Shown: positions 41,205-51,300 of the stretch, piece after piece
How the letters are laid out: the number at the start of each line of letters is the position of its first letter
How positions within the stretch are numbered: position 1 is the first letter of the stretch
Source of the DNA: Myxococcota bacterium
GTDB lineage: Bacteria; Myxococcota; JAJVIH01
Assembly: GCA_022072125.1 (NCBI GenBank)
Contig: JAJVIH010000031.1
Coordinates: 35,039-99,038 of the forward strand
Length of the DNA stretch: 64,000 nt
Direction of reading: 5' to 3'
Program-made: the position numbers and the translations under genes
Notes under the pieces: model-generated
Seen by the model: only the letters and a program-made list of their open reading frames with translations
The model's database searches: none
What the model was told of the DNA's origin: nothing

Positions 41205-42926
41205 TCAGGCGCCGTAGAACAAATGCGGCACGTTGATGCCCAGTTTCGCGGCGTCCACCGTTCTAACAATGCGGATACCCTGCGCCGCCGCCTGGCGCAA
41301 GTCGGTCAGGGCGCCGCTGATGGGAACCCTGTCCGCGGTGGCGACGATTTTGACCGTGGGTTTGGCCGCCTGGCCCGTGCCCGCGTGGTTCTGCACCACC
41401 ACGGCGAATTCGCCGCTGGTGAGTTGCACGCAGGTCCCCACCGGGTAAATCCCCATGACGTTGATGAACACCTTGACCAGCGCCGGATCGTATTTCTTTC
41501 CCGCGTCGTTCTGCAGGATGCGCAGCGCTTCGTCCGCCATGAACGCGGGACGGTGCGGGCGGGCGGTGGTCAGTGCGTCGAAGCCATCGGCGATGGCGAT
41601 GATGCGCGTGAACAAATCCAGCTTGTGGGGGTATCCCTCGAAGGGATAGCCCGTGCCGTCGAAATTGATGTGGTGTTCAAACGCCACCAGGATGCGCCGC
41701 ACCACCGAGGGATGGAACGAGCGCAGGCGCATCTGCACCTGCACGCTGTAGGTCGGATGGCGCTCCATGATCACGCGCTCCTCCGGCGTCAGCGGGCCGT
41801 TTTTGCCCGTGATTTCCGCCGGCAGGAACACCTGGCCCGCGTCAATACCCAGCGCGGACATGCCCAGTTCCATCAACTGGCGGCGGCTCAGGCCCAGGCG
41901 CGATCCCATCAGCATGGACAGCACAATCACGTTCGCGGTGTGGTTCGGCAGGTAGTCATCGGGGATTTTGAGCGTGGTCAGGCCGAGGATTTCGTGTCCG
42001 CCCTGCTGCGCCACGTCAATCATTTCCTGGATGCACTGCCGGACCTTTTTCGCCAGGGTGATCTGCTTCGACACATTCTCCAGACCGGCGAAATATTGCC
42101 GGATCATCACCAGCATGCGCGAATAACACAGGTAGGCGCGGGTGCGCAGGTCCACATCCACCTTTTCCGCGGCGTCTTCCTCCGCGGTGGCGGGTTTGAT
42201 GATCCGCACGCGGCGGCCGAACTGCTCGTCCACCATGCGGGAAATCTGTTCGTATTTGACGCCGGTTCCGCGCTGGCTGGCGAGCAGGTGGCACAACTCC
42301 TTCAGTTGCTGCTTTTCGATGGGCTGGACAAACTGCACGCCGCCGACCTCGATCGCCCGCCATTCGCTGACCAGCCATTGCAGGCGGGAAAATTCCTCGT
42401 CCGTGAATTTCAGCCGTTCGCGGTTGCAATAGATGTTCTGGCCTTTCAGGGAAATGGACACCATGCCCTGGAACCGGATCATGCTTTCGATGGTTTCGGA
42501 GATCTTGGCCGCAACCGGATCCACCGCCTGGTTGTGCAACTCATGCATGCGGATATTCTTGAGCAGCGCATACAGGTTCATCACGAACATCTCGCGGACG
42601 CGCTGCTTGCGGGCGCCGGCCGCCAACCCCATTTTTTCGACCGCGCGCTGGATTTCATCCTGCAGAATGGATTCGCGGTCGTCCCCATCCGGCGGGGAGG
42701 CGGCAGGCATGGAGGCGCTGCTGCCCGTTGGCGCCGCCGCCGGGATGGAAACGCTGCTTCCAGAAGGGGCGGCGGCGGGGATGCTTTGGGTTTTCGCTCT
42801 CAGGGCCGCGAAGGCTCCAGTTGGTTTGGCGGCGGGGGCCTGTCCTTCGGTCTGCGCCTGCTGCGTCCCGGTTGGTTTGGGGGCCGCTGCTGGAGGAACG
42901 CCGCCTGTAGGTTTGTTTTCCGCCAT
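41205..42926 (-). CDS. Degenerate HD-GYP-domain protein
   Basis: 573 aa. An N-terminal Pro/Ala/Gly-rich linker (1-80, with the near-repeat SIPAAAPSGSS / SMPAASPPD), a helical middle domain (85-300), and an HD-GYP-like domain (320-470). Part of the motif survives: ERHPTYSVQVQ, EHHINFDGTGYPFEGYP and IIAIADGFDALT. The catalytic HD pair is replaced (ALGIDAGQ, 359-365, where LHDIGK is expected) and the usual HHE is HHI. Hydrolysis of cyclic di-GMP is therefore unlikely; a binding or scaffold role is more plausible. It is separated from the HEAT-repeat gene by five bases. Confidence 0.82.
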   Translation of the reverse strand: MAENKPTGGVPPAAAPKPTGTQQAQTEGQAPAAKPTGAFAALRAKTQSIPAAAPSGSSVSIPAAAPTGSSASMPAASPPDGDDRESILQDEIQRAVEKMGLAAGARKQRVREMFVMNLYALLKNIRMHELHNQAVDPVAAKISETIESMIRFQGMVSISLKGQNIYCNRERLKFTDEEFSRLQWLVSEWRAIEVGGVQFVQPIEKQQLKELCHLLASQRGTGVKYEQISRMVDEQFGRRVRIIKPATAEEDAAEKVDVDLRTRAYLCYSRMLVMIRQYFAGLENVSKQITLAKKVRQCIQEMIDVAQQGGHEILGLTTLKIPDDYLPNHTANVIVLSMLMGSRLGLSRRQLMELGMSALGIDAGQVFLPAEITGKNGPLTPEERVIMERHPTYSVQVQMRLRSFHPSVVRRILVAFEHHINFDGTGYPFEGYPHKLDLFTRIIAIADGFDALTTARPHRPAFMADEALRILQNDAGKKYDPALVKVFINVMGIYPVGTCVQLTSGEFAVVVQNHAGTGQAAKPTVKIVATADRVPISGALTDLRQAAAQGIRIVRTVDAAKLGINVPHLFYGA

Positions 42927-42931
42927 GACAG

Positions 42932-44791
42932 CTACTCCAGATTCGCCAGGCTGATGCGGGCGTTGGGGTTTTCCAGCAGGGTCGCGCAGGCCTTGGACAC
43001 CACTTCATCGTCATCCAGCGCGCCCGCCCGGATCAGTTCGCGCGCGCGTTCGATATTCATGCGCGCCAGCCCTTCCGCGGAGAGCACGCGGATGCGCCGT
43101 TTTTTCTTCGCGCCGAACCACCCCTTGGTGGTGAGCGACTTCTCCAGGTGGGGAATGGCGGCCCGCCCGCCCGCCCGCCCGCACACCTCGAAGATCAGGT
43201 GCTGCTCCACCTCGGGCAGCCTGGCGAAGGTTCCGGGCTCCACGAAGTTGGCGAGAAGCATGCCGGCGATATTCGGCGTGCCCACGCTCAACAACCGGTT
43301 CAGCACCGCCTGCCGGACCACCGCGCTGTCATCATTGAGCAGATTCTGCAAAACCGACGTGGAAGGCGCTCCTTCGATGGCCAAAAACGCCGCGACTTTC
43401 ACGCGCGGGTCCGCGTGGTTGGTCATTTTTCCAAACACCGCCTTGGCCAGGGACGGCGGCATGCGCTTGATCAGGTCCAGAATCGCCTCGGTGTCGTCCG
43501 GACGTTCATAGACCAGTTGCACAAACAGGTCCGCGCTGGAGGGCGGGTGCGCGGAAATATAATCCGCCAGCAGTTGCCGCACTTGCGGCTCGCGGGTGGC
43601 GCCGAAGAGTTTGAGAATTTCGGGAACCGCTTCGTCGGGGAGATAGGACAGGTAACGGGAAAACGACACGATATCCACCGGCTCCGTGGAGACCGGCATG
43701 CCTTCGCGGACGCGCTGCACCGATTCCGGACTGGTGAGTTTCCGCAGAATCTTCTGCATGGATTCTTCCACCACGTTCTGCATGACCGAATGGGTTTGCG
43801 AACGCATGTTGCCGATGAGTTCGTCCAGGGCGCGGAAATCCAGGCGGGCGAGGGCGCTTTCGCACATTTGGGTGAACAGTTCCTCCAGCATGGCGAAATC
43901 TTCCGCCCGCTGGGCGTCGCGCATCAGCACGTAGAGAACGTCCACGAATTTCTTGTTGAGGTTGACCTTCTCCAGCCCGGTCACCTCTTCCTTGAGGCGC
44001 TCGACCTCCTCCTTGCCCAGACCGACGATACGGGTGATCTCCTCCTCCTGCCGGACCACCCGCGCCGTGTGATCGCGGATCTGATCCAGCGAGGTGAAGG
44101 GATTGTCCTCCATGCGGACCGGAACGGTTTCGGCCCATTTGCCGTCAATGGCCTGCTGCTGGATCAGCCGGACCACTTCCGCAATCTGGGATTCGATATG
44201 GCCGCCCGCGGGACCGCCGTCGTTGCTGACCAGCAGACTTTGATCCTGGTTGGGGTCGGCCTGCTCCAACTCTCCCTCGGTTTCGTCCTTGATCTCGCTG
44301 GCCAAATGAAAATTGATGCCCGCCAGCGATTGCTCCCACAGGGTTGTGGCCAGGTCTTCATCCACGCTCATGCGCGTGGGATCCACCGCCAGCAGTTTCG
44401 CAAGCATGCGCAAGTCCGCGGTCTCCACCCCCGAGGAAATGGATATCTGCCGCAATCCCGACGTGAAGAATTTGTAGGACAGGCTCTCCCGCGTGTTCTT
44501 GTTTTCGTACACCACCTGGCGTTCCCACTTGAATTGATAGGGACCCACCTGGATGGAGATATCGCCGTGCTCCTGCATCGCCTGGCGGATGCGGTCTTCA
44601 AACACCAGAAAGGATTTTTCGCTGTTGGGATGCCCCGGGCCGTAAAACCGGTGCTGCCGGAGGTGCATTTCCAGCGCCGAGATGGCGTCGCGGATGGATT
44701 TCGCGGATACGAGGCCGCCCGCTTCCCCGCCTCCCTGCAGCGTTGGCGCCGCGGGAACGAAGCCGGTGCTGCTGCGTTTGGGCTCCGTCAT
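42932..44791 (-). CDS. HEAT-repeat protein, first gene of the signalling cassette
   Basis: 619 aa from ATG 44791 (ATG 44818 is an alternative). The N-terminal third (KSIRDAISALEMHLRQHRFY, GPYQFKWERQVVYENKN) matches nothing known to me. A coiled-coil stretch (VGLGKEEVERLKEEVTGLEK) leads to a C-terminal array of HEAT-like helical repeats (NHADPRVKVAAFLAIEGAP, DDSAVVRQAVLNRLLSVGTP, ALDDDEVVSKACATLLENPN). No signal or membrane segment is seen, so it is probably a cytoplasmic scaffold. It is divergently arranged with the gliding operon. Confidence 0.75.
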   Translation of the reverse strand: MTEPKRSSTGFVPAAPTLQGGGEAGGLVSAKSIRDAISALEMHLRQHRFYGPGHPNSEKSFLVFEDRIRQAMQEHGDISIQVGPYQFKWERQVVYENKNTRESLSYKFFTSGLRQISISSGVETADLRMLAKLLAVDPTRMSVDEDLATTLWEQSLAGINFHLASEIKDETEGELEQADPNQDQSLLVSNDGGPAGGHIESQIAEVVRLIQQQAIDGKWAETVPVRMEDNPFTSLDQIRDHTARVVRQEEEITRIVGLGKEEVERLKEEVTGLEKVNLNKKFVDVLYVLMRDAQRAEDFAMLEELFTQMCESALARLDFRALDELIGNMRSQTHSVMQNVVEESMQKILRKLTSPESVQRVREGMPVSTEPVDIVSFSRYLSYLPDEAVPEILKLFGATREPQVRQLLADYISAHPPSSADLFVQLVYERPDDTEAILDLIKRMPPSLAKAVFGKMTNHADPRVKVAAFLAIEGAPSTSVLQNLLNDDSAVVRQAVLNRLLSVGTPNIAGMLLANFVEPGTFARLPEVEQHLIFEVCGRAGGRAAIPHLEKSLTTKGWFGAKKKRRIRVLSAEGLARMNIERARELIRAGALDDDEVVSKACATLLENPNARISLANLE

Positions 44792-44848
44792 GGGTTCATT
44801 CGCCTGCCTGCCCCCCATCTTGTGGTGATTCTGACATCCTGTATTTGA

Positions 44849-44878
44849 ATAATCCACCATTTTGCTAACCCATTGCAA
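44849..44878 (-). promoter_or_regulatory. Candidate promoter for the HEAT/HD-GYP/kinase cassette
   Basis: Minus strand TTGCAA (44878-44873), 18-base spacer, GATTAT (44854-44849). Each hexamer matches four of six sigma70 positions. It lies in an AT-richer patch that stands out in this GC-rich genome. Confidence 0.35.
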
Positions 44879-45090
44879 CCGCGCCGGAACTGCCAAACCA
44901 TTTCCCGCCAACGATTCTTCTTTCCCAATGGCCGGCGGCCGGGAAGCGCGGACGGCGGTCGCCCCCGTCAGTTGTCCGATGGCCGGGGAAAAGCCCTTTG
45001 GATATGGTGCTCCGTTCGATGGAAGGGGAGCGGCGGAAGGCCGGACGGAAAAGGCCGCCTGGCGGTTGCAGGTTTTCCGGATTTCATTCG

Positions 45091-45118
45091 TTGACAAGCA
45101 GGGCGGAATCCATAGAAT
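45091..45118 (+). promoter_or_regulatory. Near-consensus sigma70 promoter of the gliding operon
   Basis: TTGACA (45091-45096, perfect), 16-base spacer, TAGAAT (45113-45118, five of six). The expected start near 45125 leaves a short leader containing the GGAGAT ribosome site before ATG 45150. It is the best promoter seen in the window. Confidence 0.75.
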
Positions 45119-45149
45119 CGCGGCTCCAAATTCGGAGATAGCCATCAAC

Positions 45150-45908
45150 ATGAAGACGTGGGTCATTGGCATCCTCGTGTGTGCGGTCAGCCTTGTTTCA
45201 AGCGCCGCGCACGCCCGGGACGAACTGCAGAAGCTGGAAGGCGACAGTTCCAAATACCGATTCGTGGTGGACCGGAAACATCCCGGCGACCGCCATCACG
45301 AACTGGCGCCGTTCTTCCTGCTGCACATGAACTCGAATTTCTCGCGCTCCAATGCGTTTGTGCTCGAGTATCTGTATCACCTGAACCACTGGTTTTCGTT
45401 CGGCCTTGACGCCGGATACGCCCTGGGAGGTGAAACCAGCCTGACCCGCGAAGTCCGCGGCAAGTCGTCTCCTTCCAACCTGTTCTTCCACCCGCGTGAG
45501 ACCGATCGCCGGTACACCACCTGGATAGCCCATCCGGTGCTCCAGTTCCGTCCCGTATACGGCAAGTTCAGCCTGTTCGCGGAGCATGACCTTAACTGGG
45601 AGTTTCTGTTCGATGTGGGCGGCGGCGCCCAGGGAATCAAAACCGACGGCACCCCAGAGGCGAGTCCGCAACTTCCCGCCGTGAACAAGGTGGCGTTCGG
45701 GTACAACGTGGGCGTGGGATTCCGCTTTTACCTGGCCAAATTCATGAGCCTGCGCCTGCAACTCAAGGATATCGCCTATTTCGACAGTGGTCTGTTCAAC
45801 CAGAAACCGGCCGCCGATCGCGGCGACGATGAAAAGGACCAGCCGGAAAAGAACTCCACCGTCACCAACAATTTCTTCCTGATGATGGGACTCGGCTTCC
45901 TGTTCTGA
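45150..45908 (+). CDS. Outer-membrane beta-barrel protein, GltB-like
   Basis: 252 aa from ATG 45150. A signal peptide (MKTWVIGILVCAVSLVSSAA, cleaved near AHA) is followed by alternating hydrophobic strands typical of a small barrel (FVLEYLYHLNHWFSFGLDAG, FSLFAEHDLNWEFLFDVGGG, VAFGYNVGVGFRFYLAKF) and ends with an aromatic residue (GLGFLF), as barrel proteins do for BAM recognition. In Myxococcus the gltK-gltB-gltA-gltC group encodes two such barrels followed by a TPR protein, the order seen here. Assignment to gltB rather than gltA rests on order alone. Confidence 0.65.
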   Translation: MKTWVIGILVCAVSLVSSAAHARDELQKLEGDSSKYRFVVDRKHPGDRHHELAPFFLLHMNSNFSRSNAFVLEYLYHLNHWFSFGLDAGYALGGETSLTREVRGKSSPSNLFFHPRETDRRYTTWIAHPVLQFRPVYGKFSLFAEHDLNWEFLFDVGGGAQGIKTDGTPEASPQLPAVNKVAFGYNVGVGFRFYLAKFMSLRLQLKDIAYFDSGLFNQKPAADRGDDEKDQPEKNSTVTNNFFLMMGLGFLF

Positions 45909-45921
45909 AAAGGGGTGCGAC

Positions 45922-46695
45922 TTGAAGATTCAGCGACTGATTGCAGGGGCCCTCTTGATGGCCGGCGCCGCTTGGGCGGGATCGGCGGCCGCGCAGGACC
46001 GGGGCTACGAAGTACACGTCATCCAGAAGAAGACCCACACGGTCACCAACCGCCTGGAACTGACCCCCCTGGGCGCCTTTTCGCTCAACAACAAGTTCAC
46101 TTCGTCCATCGCTCCGGGCATTGCGATTGGATACCACTTTTCCGAACGCCTGGCGATTGAAGGCAGTTTCCTTTACTCCTTCTCGTCGGAATCGAATTTG
46201 ACCAGCGGGCTGCGCAGCAACTACGCCCAGGCCCCCCGCGAAACCGACCGGCGGCAGCTCAAGTGGCTGAGCGCCCTCAACGCCACCGTGGTGCCGTTCA
46301 ATGGCAAGCTGGCCCTGTTCAACCAGTTCAATATCCAGTTTGATTTCTATCTGACCGCGGGCGTGGGGCTTTCCGACACCTTCCTCACCGATATCCGCGA
46401 CCCCAAATTCGTCAAGTACAGCAAGGAAGCCGCCGACTCCCTCAACCTGGACTACGATCCGGTGGCGAAGACCTACGACGGCCGCCCGATTCCCGGCTCC
46501 CTGCGGTTGACCGGCAATTTCGGCGGCGGATTCCGCGTCTTCGCCGCCGACTGGATGGCCGTCCGCCTGGAAATCCGCGACTACCTGTACGGCGATGAGG
46601 GCGTCGCCAACGAAGACGCTCCCGACGCCGGCAAGGTCACCGATGTCAACAGCACCATTTATTTCATGCTCGGTCTGAGCTTTTTCCCCTTCTGA
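45922..46695 (+). CDS. Outer-membrane beta-barrel protein, GltA-like
   Basis: 257 aa. Translation begins at TTG 45922 behind an AGGGG site; the signal peptide reads MKIQRLIAGALLMAGAAWAG. Barrel strands include ISI-type segments such as IAPGIAIGYHFSERLAIEGS and DWMAVRLEIRDYLYG, and the protein ends MLGLSFFPF with a terminal Phe. It shares RETDRR with the preceding barrel (PRETDRRQLKW versus PRETDRRYTTW), so the two are diverged paralogues. It lies 13 bases after that gene and 43 before the GltC-like gene. Confidence 0.65.
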   Translation: MKIQRLIAGALLMAGAAWAGSAAAQDRGYEVHVIQKKTHTVTNRLELTPLGAFSLNNKFTSSIAPGIAIGYHFSERLAIEGSFLYSFSSESNLTSGLRSNYAQAPRETDRRQLKWLSALNATVVPFNGKLALFNQFNIQFDFYLTAGVGLSDTFLTDIRDPKFVKYSKEAADSLNLDYDPVAKTYDGRPIPGSLRLTGNFGGGFRVFAADWMAVRLEIRDYLYGDEGVANEDAPDAGKVTDVNSTIYFMLGLSFFPF

Positions 46696-46738
46696 CGGCT
46701 GACCAATGCAGATGGCGAAGCGCCAACGGAACTCTCCC

Positions 46739-48325
46739 ATGATGAAACGCCACCTTCTGATCTTAATCCTCGCGGCGGCGCTGACCGTCCCCTTCGCCGC
46801 CCATGCCCAGTACCAGCAGACACTGGGGCAGGGCGTGATTGATTACAAGGACGGCAAATACACCCAGGCCGCGGCCCGTTTCTTTGACGTGGCCAATAAC
46901 TCCAACAACCCCACGGAAGTACAGGCGGCGGAGTTTTACCTGGGCCGCGCGCTGGTGCGCCTGACCTTTTACCAGCCCGCCCTGCAGTACATGGGCAAGA
47001 TCATCCGCACCGGTCCGGCTCATCCCCACTTCCTCGAAGCCGTCGAGGAACTGGTGACCATCAAGGAAAAGCTCAACGACGACACCCTGATCCCCAACCT
47101 GATCACCCAGTCGTACTCCTCGGACAAATTCTCGGCGCTGGCCAACGGCACCGAAGCCCAGAAAAAACTGCTCTACAAGCTCAACTATATTGTCGGCGCC
47201 TACCAGTACCGCCGCAGCCAGTTCCAGCCCGCGGAACTCTTCCTGAACGCCGTCGCCGCCGATTCGGAAGTATACCCCGAGGCCCAGTATTACCTGGGCC
47301 TGGTCAAGTTCAAGCAGAACCGGGACCAGGACGCCATCACCCACTTCAACGAGGTGGACAAGTACACCTCCCAGCGCCTGAACGACAAACGCATGCAGCG
47401 CGTGCGCCGCTTGGCCTACATGGCGATGGCGCGCACCCACTATGGAGCGGGCCGCTACATGGAGGCGTCGGATTATTACGGCAAGATTCCGCGCTTCACC
47501 GAAGACTGGTTCGACGCCCTGTTCGAGCGGGGCTGGGCCCATTACAAACAACAGGATTTCGGCAAGACCCTGGGAACCCTGCACTCCTTGCACTCGCCGC
47601 ATTTCGACGATGTCTACCAGCCGGAGACCTTCATTCTGGAAGCCATCACTTACTACCAGAACTGCCTGTACGGCGCCGCGCTGGAGGCCCTGGAGACCTT
47701 CAAGGCGCGTTACGAGCCCCAGATCGCCCAGATTCAGACGGTCATCGCCAACACCCCGGATCCCCTCAAGCTCTATGAAATCATCGTGATTTCCGACAAG
47801 CCGGGCGGGCCGTTCCCGCTGGAGCCGCGCAACTACATGTTCAAGAACCCGCGCTTCCAGCGTTTCCACGGCTTGGTCACCGAACTGCGCCGGGAAAAGG
47901 ACCTGCTGGAAAAAACCGAGGCGTGGAACAACAGCCCCCTCCAGGGCCGCATGCGCCAGCTCATCACCAACGACGAACAACAGATTCTCAAGGTGGCGGG
48001 CGCCTTCGCCAAGACCCGCCTGCTGTACCTGGCCGATGTCATCCAGGGCTTCAAGGCGCAGGCCTTGGTCATTGAGTTTGAAATCAAGAAAGGCCAGGCG
48101 GAATGTCTCGCCAGCGGCAAATGCCCCGTGCAGAGCATTCAGGCGAAGGATGACAAGGCCGCGGACAGCCAGACCCCCGCCGCCCCGGCGAAGGAATATC
48201 CCAAACTGCCCAAGCCCAAGGTGCCGGGAACCAACCACGATTACTGGGCGTTCAACGACGAATGGTGGCTGGATGAACTCGGCTACTACGAGTTTTCCGT
48301 CCGCGACATGTGCAAACAAAACTAA
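46739..48325 (+). CDS. Secreted TPR protein, GltC-like
   Basis: 528 aa from ATG 46739, which opens the signal peptide MMKRHLLILILAAALTVPFA (cleavage after AHA). The body consists of TPR-like helix pairs: GVIDYKDGKYTQAAARFF, AEFYLGRALVRLTFYQPALQ, AQYYLGLVKFKQNRDQDAIT, RGWAHYKQQDFGKTLGTLH. The C-terminal region has a Pro/Ala linker and a conserved-looking WAFNDEWWLDELGYYEF end. Position after two barrels matches GltC, a periplasmic/outer-membrane adaptor of the Myxococcus gliding machinery. Confidence 0.65.
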   Translation: MMKRHLLILILAAALTVPFAAHAQYQQTLGQGVIDYKDGKYTQAAARFFDVANNSNNPTEVQAAEFYLGRALVRLTFYQPALQYMGKIIRTGPAHPHFLEAVEELVTIKEKLNDDTLIPNLITQSYSSDKFSALANGTEAQKKLLYKLNYIVGAYQYRRSQFQPAELFLNAVAADSEVYPEAQYYLGLVKFKQNRDQDAITHFNEVDKYTSQRLNDKRMQRVRRLAYMAMARTHYGAGRYMEASDYYGKIPRFTEDWFDALFERGWAHYKQQDFGKTLGTLHSLHSPHFDDVYQPETFILEAITYYQNCLYGAALEALETFKARYEPQIAQIQTVIANTPDPLKLYEIIVISDKPGGPFPLEPRNYMFKNPRFQRFHGLVTELRREKDLLEKTEAWNNSPLQGRMRQLITNDEQQILKVAGAFAKTRLLYLADVIQGFKAQALVIEFEIKKGQAECLASGKCPVQSIQAKDDKAADSQTPAAPAKEYPKLPKPKVPGTNHDYWAFNDEWWLDELGYYEFSVRDMCKQN

Positions 48326-48363
48326 ATGCGGATCATGCGCGTCTACACCGGGTGAGGAGCCTC

Positions 48364-51300
48364 ATGCGTAACTGGATGAAACTGCTTGTGGCGGTTCTGG
48401 CGTTGTCGGCCGTGGCGGCGCCGGTGGAACTGCTGGCCCAGAAGAAACCCCCGGCCAAAAAGGCCGCCCCCGCCAAGGGCAAAAAGGAAGACGCCCCCAA
48501 GGCCGATGACAAGAAGGCGTCCAAGGACGTCAAAAAACCGGCCAAGGAAGAGGAAAAGGAAGACGCCCGCACGGGTCCCGCCAGCTTTGATTTCAAACCC
48601 GGGACCGACACCGCCGGGACCGGCAAGGACGCCGAGGCCGATCGCAAGCGCGACGAGGCCATCAAGCTGATGCAGGAGATCATCAAGAGCACGCCCGACT
48701 CCCAGAAGGAGCAGAAGGCCAACCTGTTCTTCCAGCTCGCCGAACTGTACTGGCAGAAGGTGTCGTACCTGCGGCTGGACGACATGGACAAGTTCAACCA
48801 GGCGCAGAAGGCCTGTTTCGACGCCAACAAGGCCAACCCGGAAAAATGCGACAAGATGAAGCCCGACCTGCGCCGCAGCCAGGTGTACGAAAAGCAGGCG
48901 CTGTCGGTGTATGAGCAGATCGTCGCCAAGTACGGCGACTACCCTCGCGTGGACGAGGTCTATTATATCCTCGGCCACAACTACTATGAGTCCGCGGGAA
49001 ACAACGAGGCGCTCAAAAAGAAGTCCATCCAGTACTATTACGAACTGACCAAGAAATTCCCCAACTCCAAATGGACTTCCCACGCCTACCTGGGGCTGGG
49101 CGAATATTTCTTCGAGGCCAACGACCTCAACAAATCCATCACCGCCTACACCAAGTGCTACGAACTGCAGAACCCGGAGACCCGCACCTTCTGCCTCTAC
49201 AAGCTGGCGTGGTGCGACTTCAACCTGGGCGAGTACGACCGTTCGCTGGAGAAGTTCAAGCAGGTGGTCACCCTGTCGCAGACCGAAAGCGACAAGGAGC
49301 GCATCCGGCTGAAGGCGGAAGCCCTGCGCGACATGGTGCAGAGCTTCGCCGCCGTCGAGGCGGTGGACGTGGCCAAGGAATACTACGAAAGCGTCTGCGA
49401 CAAGAAGGACACCCACAAGTACATCTCCGCCCTGGCCTCGACCTATTCGGCCCAGGACCGCGCGGAACTGGCGGTGCGCACTTACGAGCTGTTGTTAGGC
49501 ATGGATCTCGACCACCCCAATGCGCCGGCCTATCAGGCGGAAATCGTTGACGCCTATTCCAAGCTGGAAAACCGCGCCGAGGTCATCAAGCAGACCCGCC
49601 GCCTGGTCGCCAATTACATGCCGGGCAGCGCATGGCATACCTCCAACCAGAGCAACAAGGCCGCCGTGGAGCGGGCCCGCGGCCTCGCCGAGGAGAAGCT
49701 GCGTTTTCTCGCCAAGTTCTACCTGCAGGAAGCCCAGAAAACCCGCGATTACAAGACCTTCGCCCTGTCCCGCGACATCCTGGAAGAATACCTGAAGGCT
49801 TTCCCCGATGGCGAAGAGGCTTACTACATGGCCTATCTCTACGCGGAAATCCTGTACACCCTGGGCGAGTTCGACAAGGGGGCGGTGGCGTATGTGAATG
49901 TCACCAAAATGACGCCGCCCAAGGGCCTGGAGGATTACAAGAAAAAGTCATCCTACGCCGCGGTGCTGTGCTACGAAAAACTCGCCGACAACAACTGTGA
50001 AAATCCGAAGGAAGCCCTCAAGCGCGCCCAGGACGCCAAGAAAGGCAGCCTGAAGATTCCCGAGGACAAGGAAAAGCTGAAGCGCTTCGAGTTCAAGCCG
50101 GGCAAGATCGAGGAGAACCTGGAAGAGCGTTCCTTCAACGACTGCACCCAGAAGCTGCTGGAAGCCAACGACGTATACATCAGTCTGGTCAACGACAAGG
50201 ACCCGAACTACCTGCCGGTCAAGTACAAGAGCGCCTTCCTGTACTTCCAGCACAACAAGTTTTCCGAAGCGGCCCGCCGCCTGGGCGAGATCATCGAAAA
50301 ATACCCGAAAGATCCCCTGGCCAAGCGTTCGGTGCTGCTGATCCTCGACACCTTCGAGGTCAAGAAGAACTGGAAGGAACTCTACACTTACGCGGTCCAG
50401 TTCCGGAACAACAAGGGGTTGGCCGAGCCGAAATTCCACAGTGATCTGGATGAGATCATCGAGCGCAGCGCCTTCAACATCATCACCGATGACTACGCCG
50501 CCGCGAAGAAGGTGAAAGACTCCGACCGGAAAAAGGGCGAGGCGCTGCTGACCAAGGCCGCCGACGACTTCCGCGACTACACCGAGAAATACAAGAAATC
50601 GAAGTTCATTGACGGCGCACTGTTCAACGCCATGGTGATCTACAGCGAGGGCAACAAACTGGATTTCGCCGTCGCCCTGGGCGAGCAGTTCATCAAGCGC
50701 CATGAAAAGAATTTCGCTCCCAAGCCGGGGGCCAAGGCCGCCAAGGCGCCCGCCGCTCCGCCGCCCCCGCCCAAAAAGGGCAAGGAAGACCCCAGCAAGC
50801 CCTTCGACATTCCCAAAATGTACGAAACGGCTGTCTGGTCCATGGCCAAAGCGTGGGAGAAGATGGCTGATTTCGCCAAATCCGCCGACTGGTACGAGCG
50901 CTATATGGCGGAGTTCCCCGCATCCAAGAGCTATGAAGACGCCCTGTTCAACGCGGCGCTGTTCCGTGATCGCCTGGGCGACCAGAAGAAAGCCCTCGAT
51001 CTCTACGAACAGTTCCTGGCCAAATACCCCAAGGCCAAGGACGCGCCGAACATCAAATACCAGATCGCCCTGGTGCATTACCGCGCCAAGGACTGGGCCA
51101 AGGCCAAGAAGACCTTCCAGGACTACAAAAAGGAATTCGCGGGCCGCACCCCCAAGGGCACCAACCTGGAGTCCGACTATTACATCATGGAGTGCGACCG
51201 CAACCTGAAAAACCAGAAGGATGCGGACAAGGCGCTGAAGACCCTGGCTCTGTCGCTAACCGAGGCGAGCGATCCGGAGATGACGCCGTTCAACCATTAT

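Larger units (their letters stand above)
44792..45149. other. Divergent intergenic region before the gliding locus
   Basis: About 358 bases between the HEAT-repeat gene (minus) and the first gliding gene (plus). It contains a near-consensus plus-strand promoter (45091-45118) and a weaker minus-strand one (44849-44878). The central part is GC-rich with GGCCGG repeats and holds no convincing gene or RNA. Confidence 0.6.

Noticed and set aside
41223..43511. Long open frame on the plus strand antisense to the HD-GYP-like and HEAT genes
   Set aside because: It lies opposite two genes with clear domains, has His/Arg/Gly-rich composition typical of antisense frames in GC-rich DNA, and has no motif or ribosome site.
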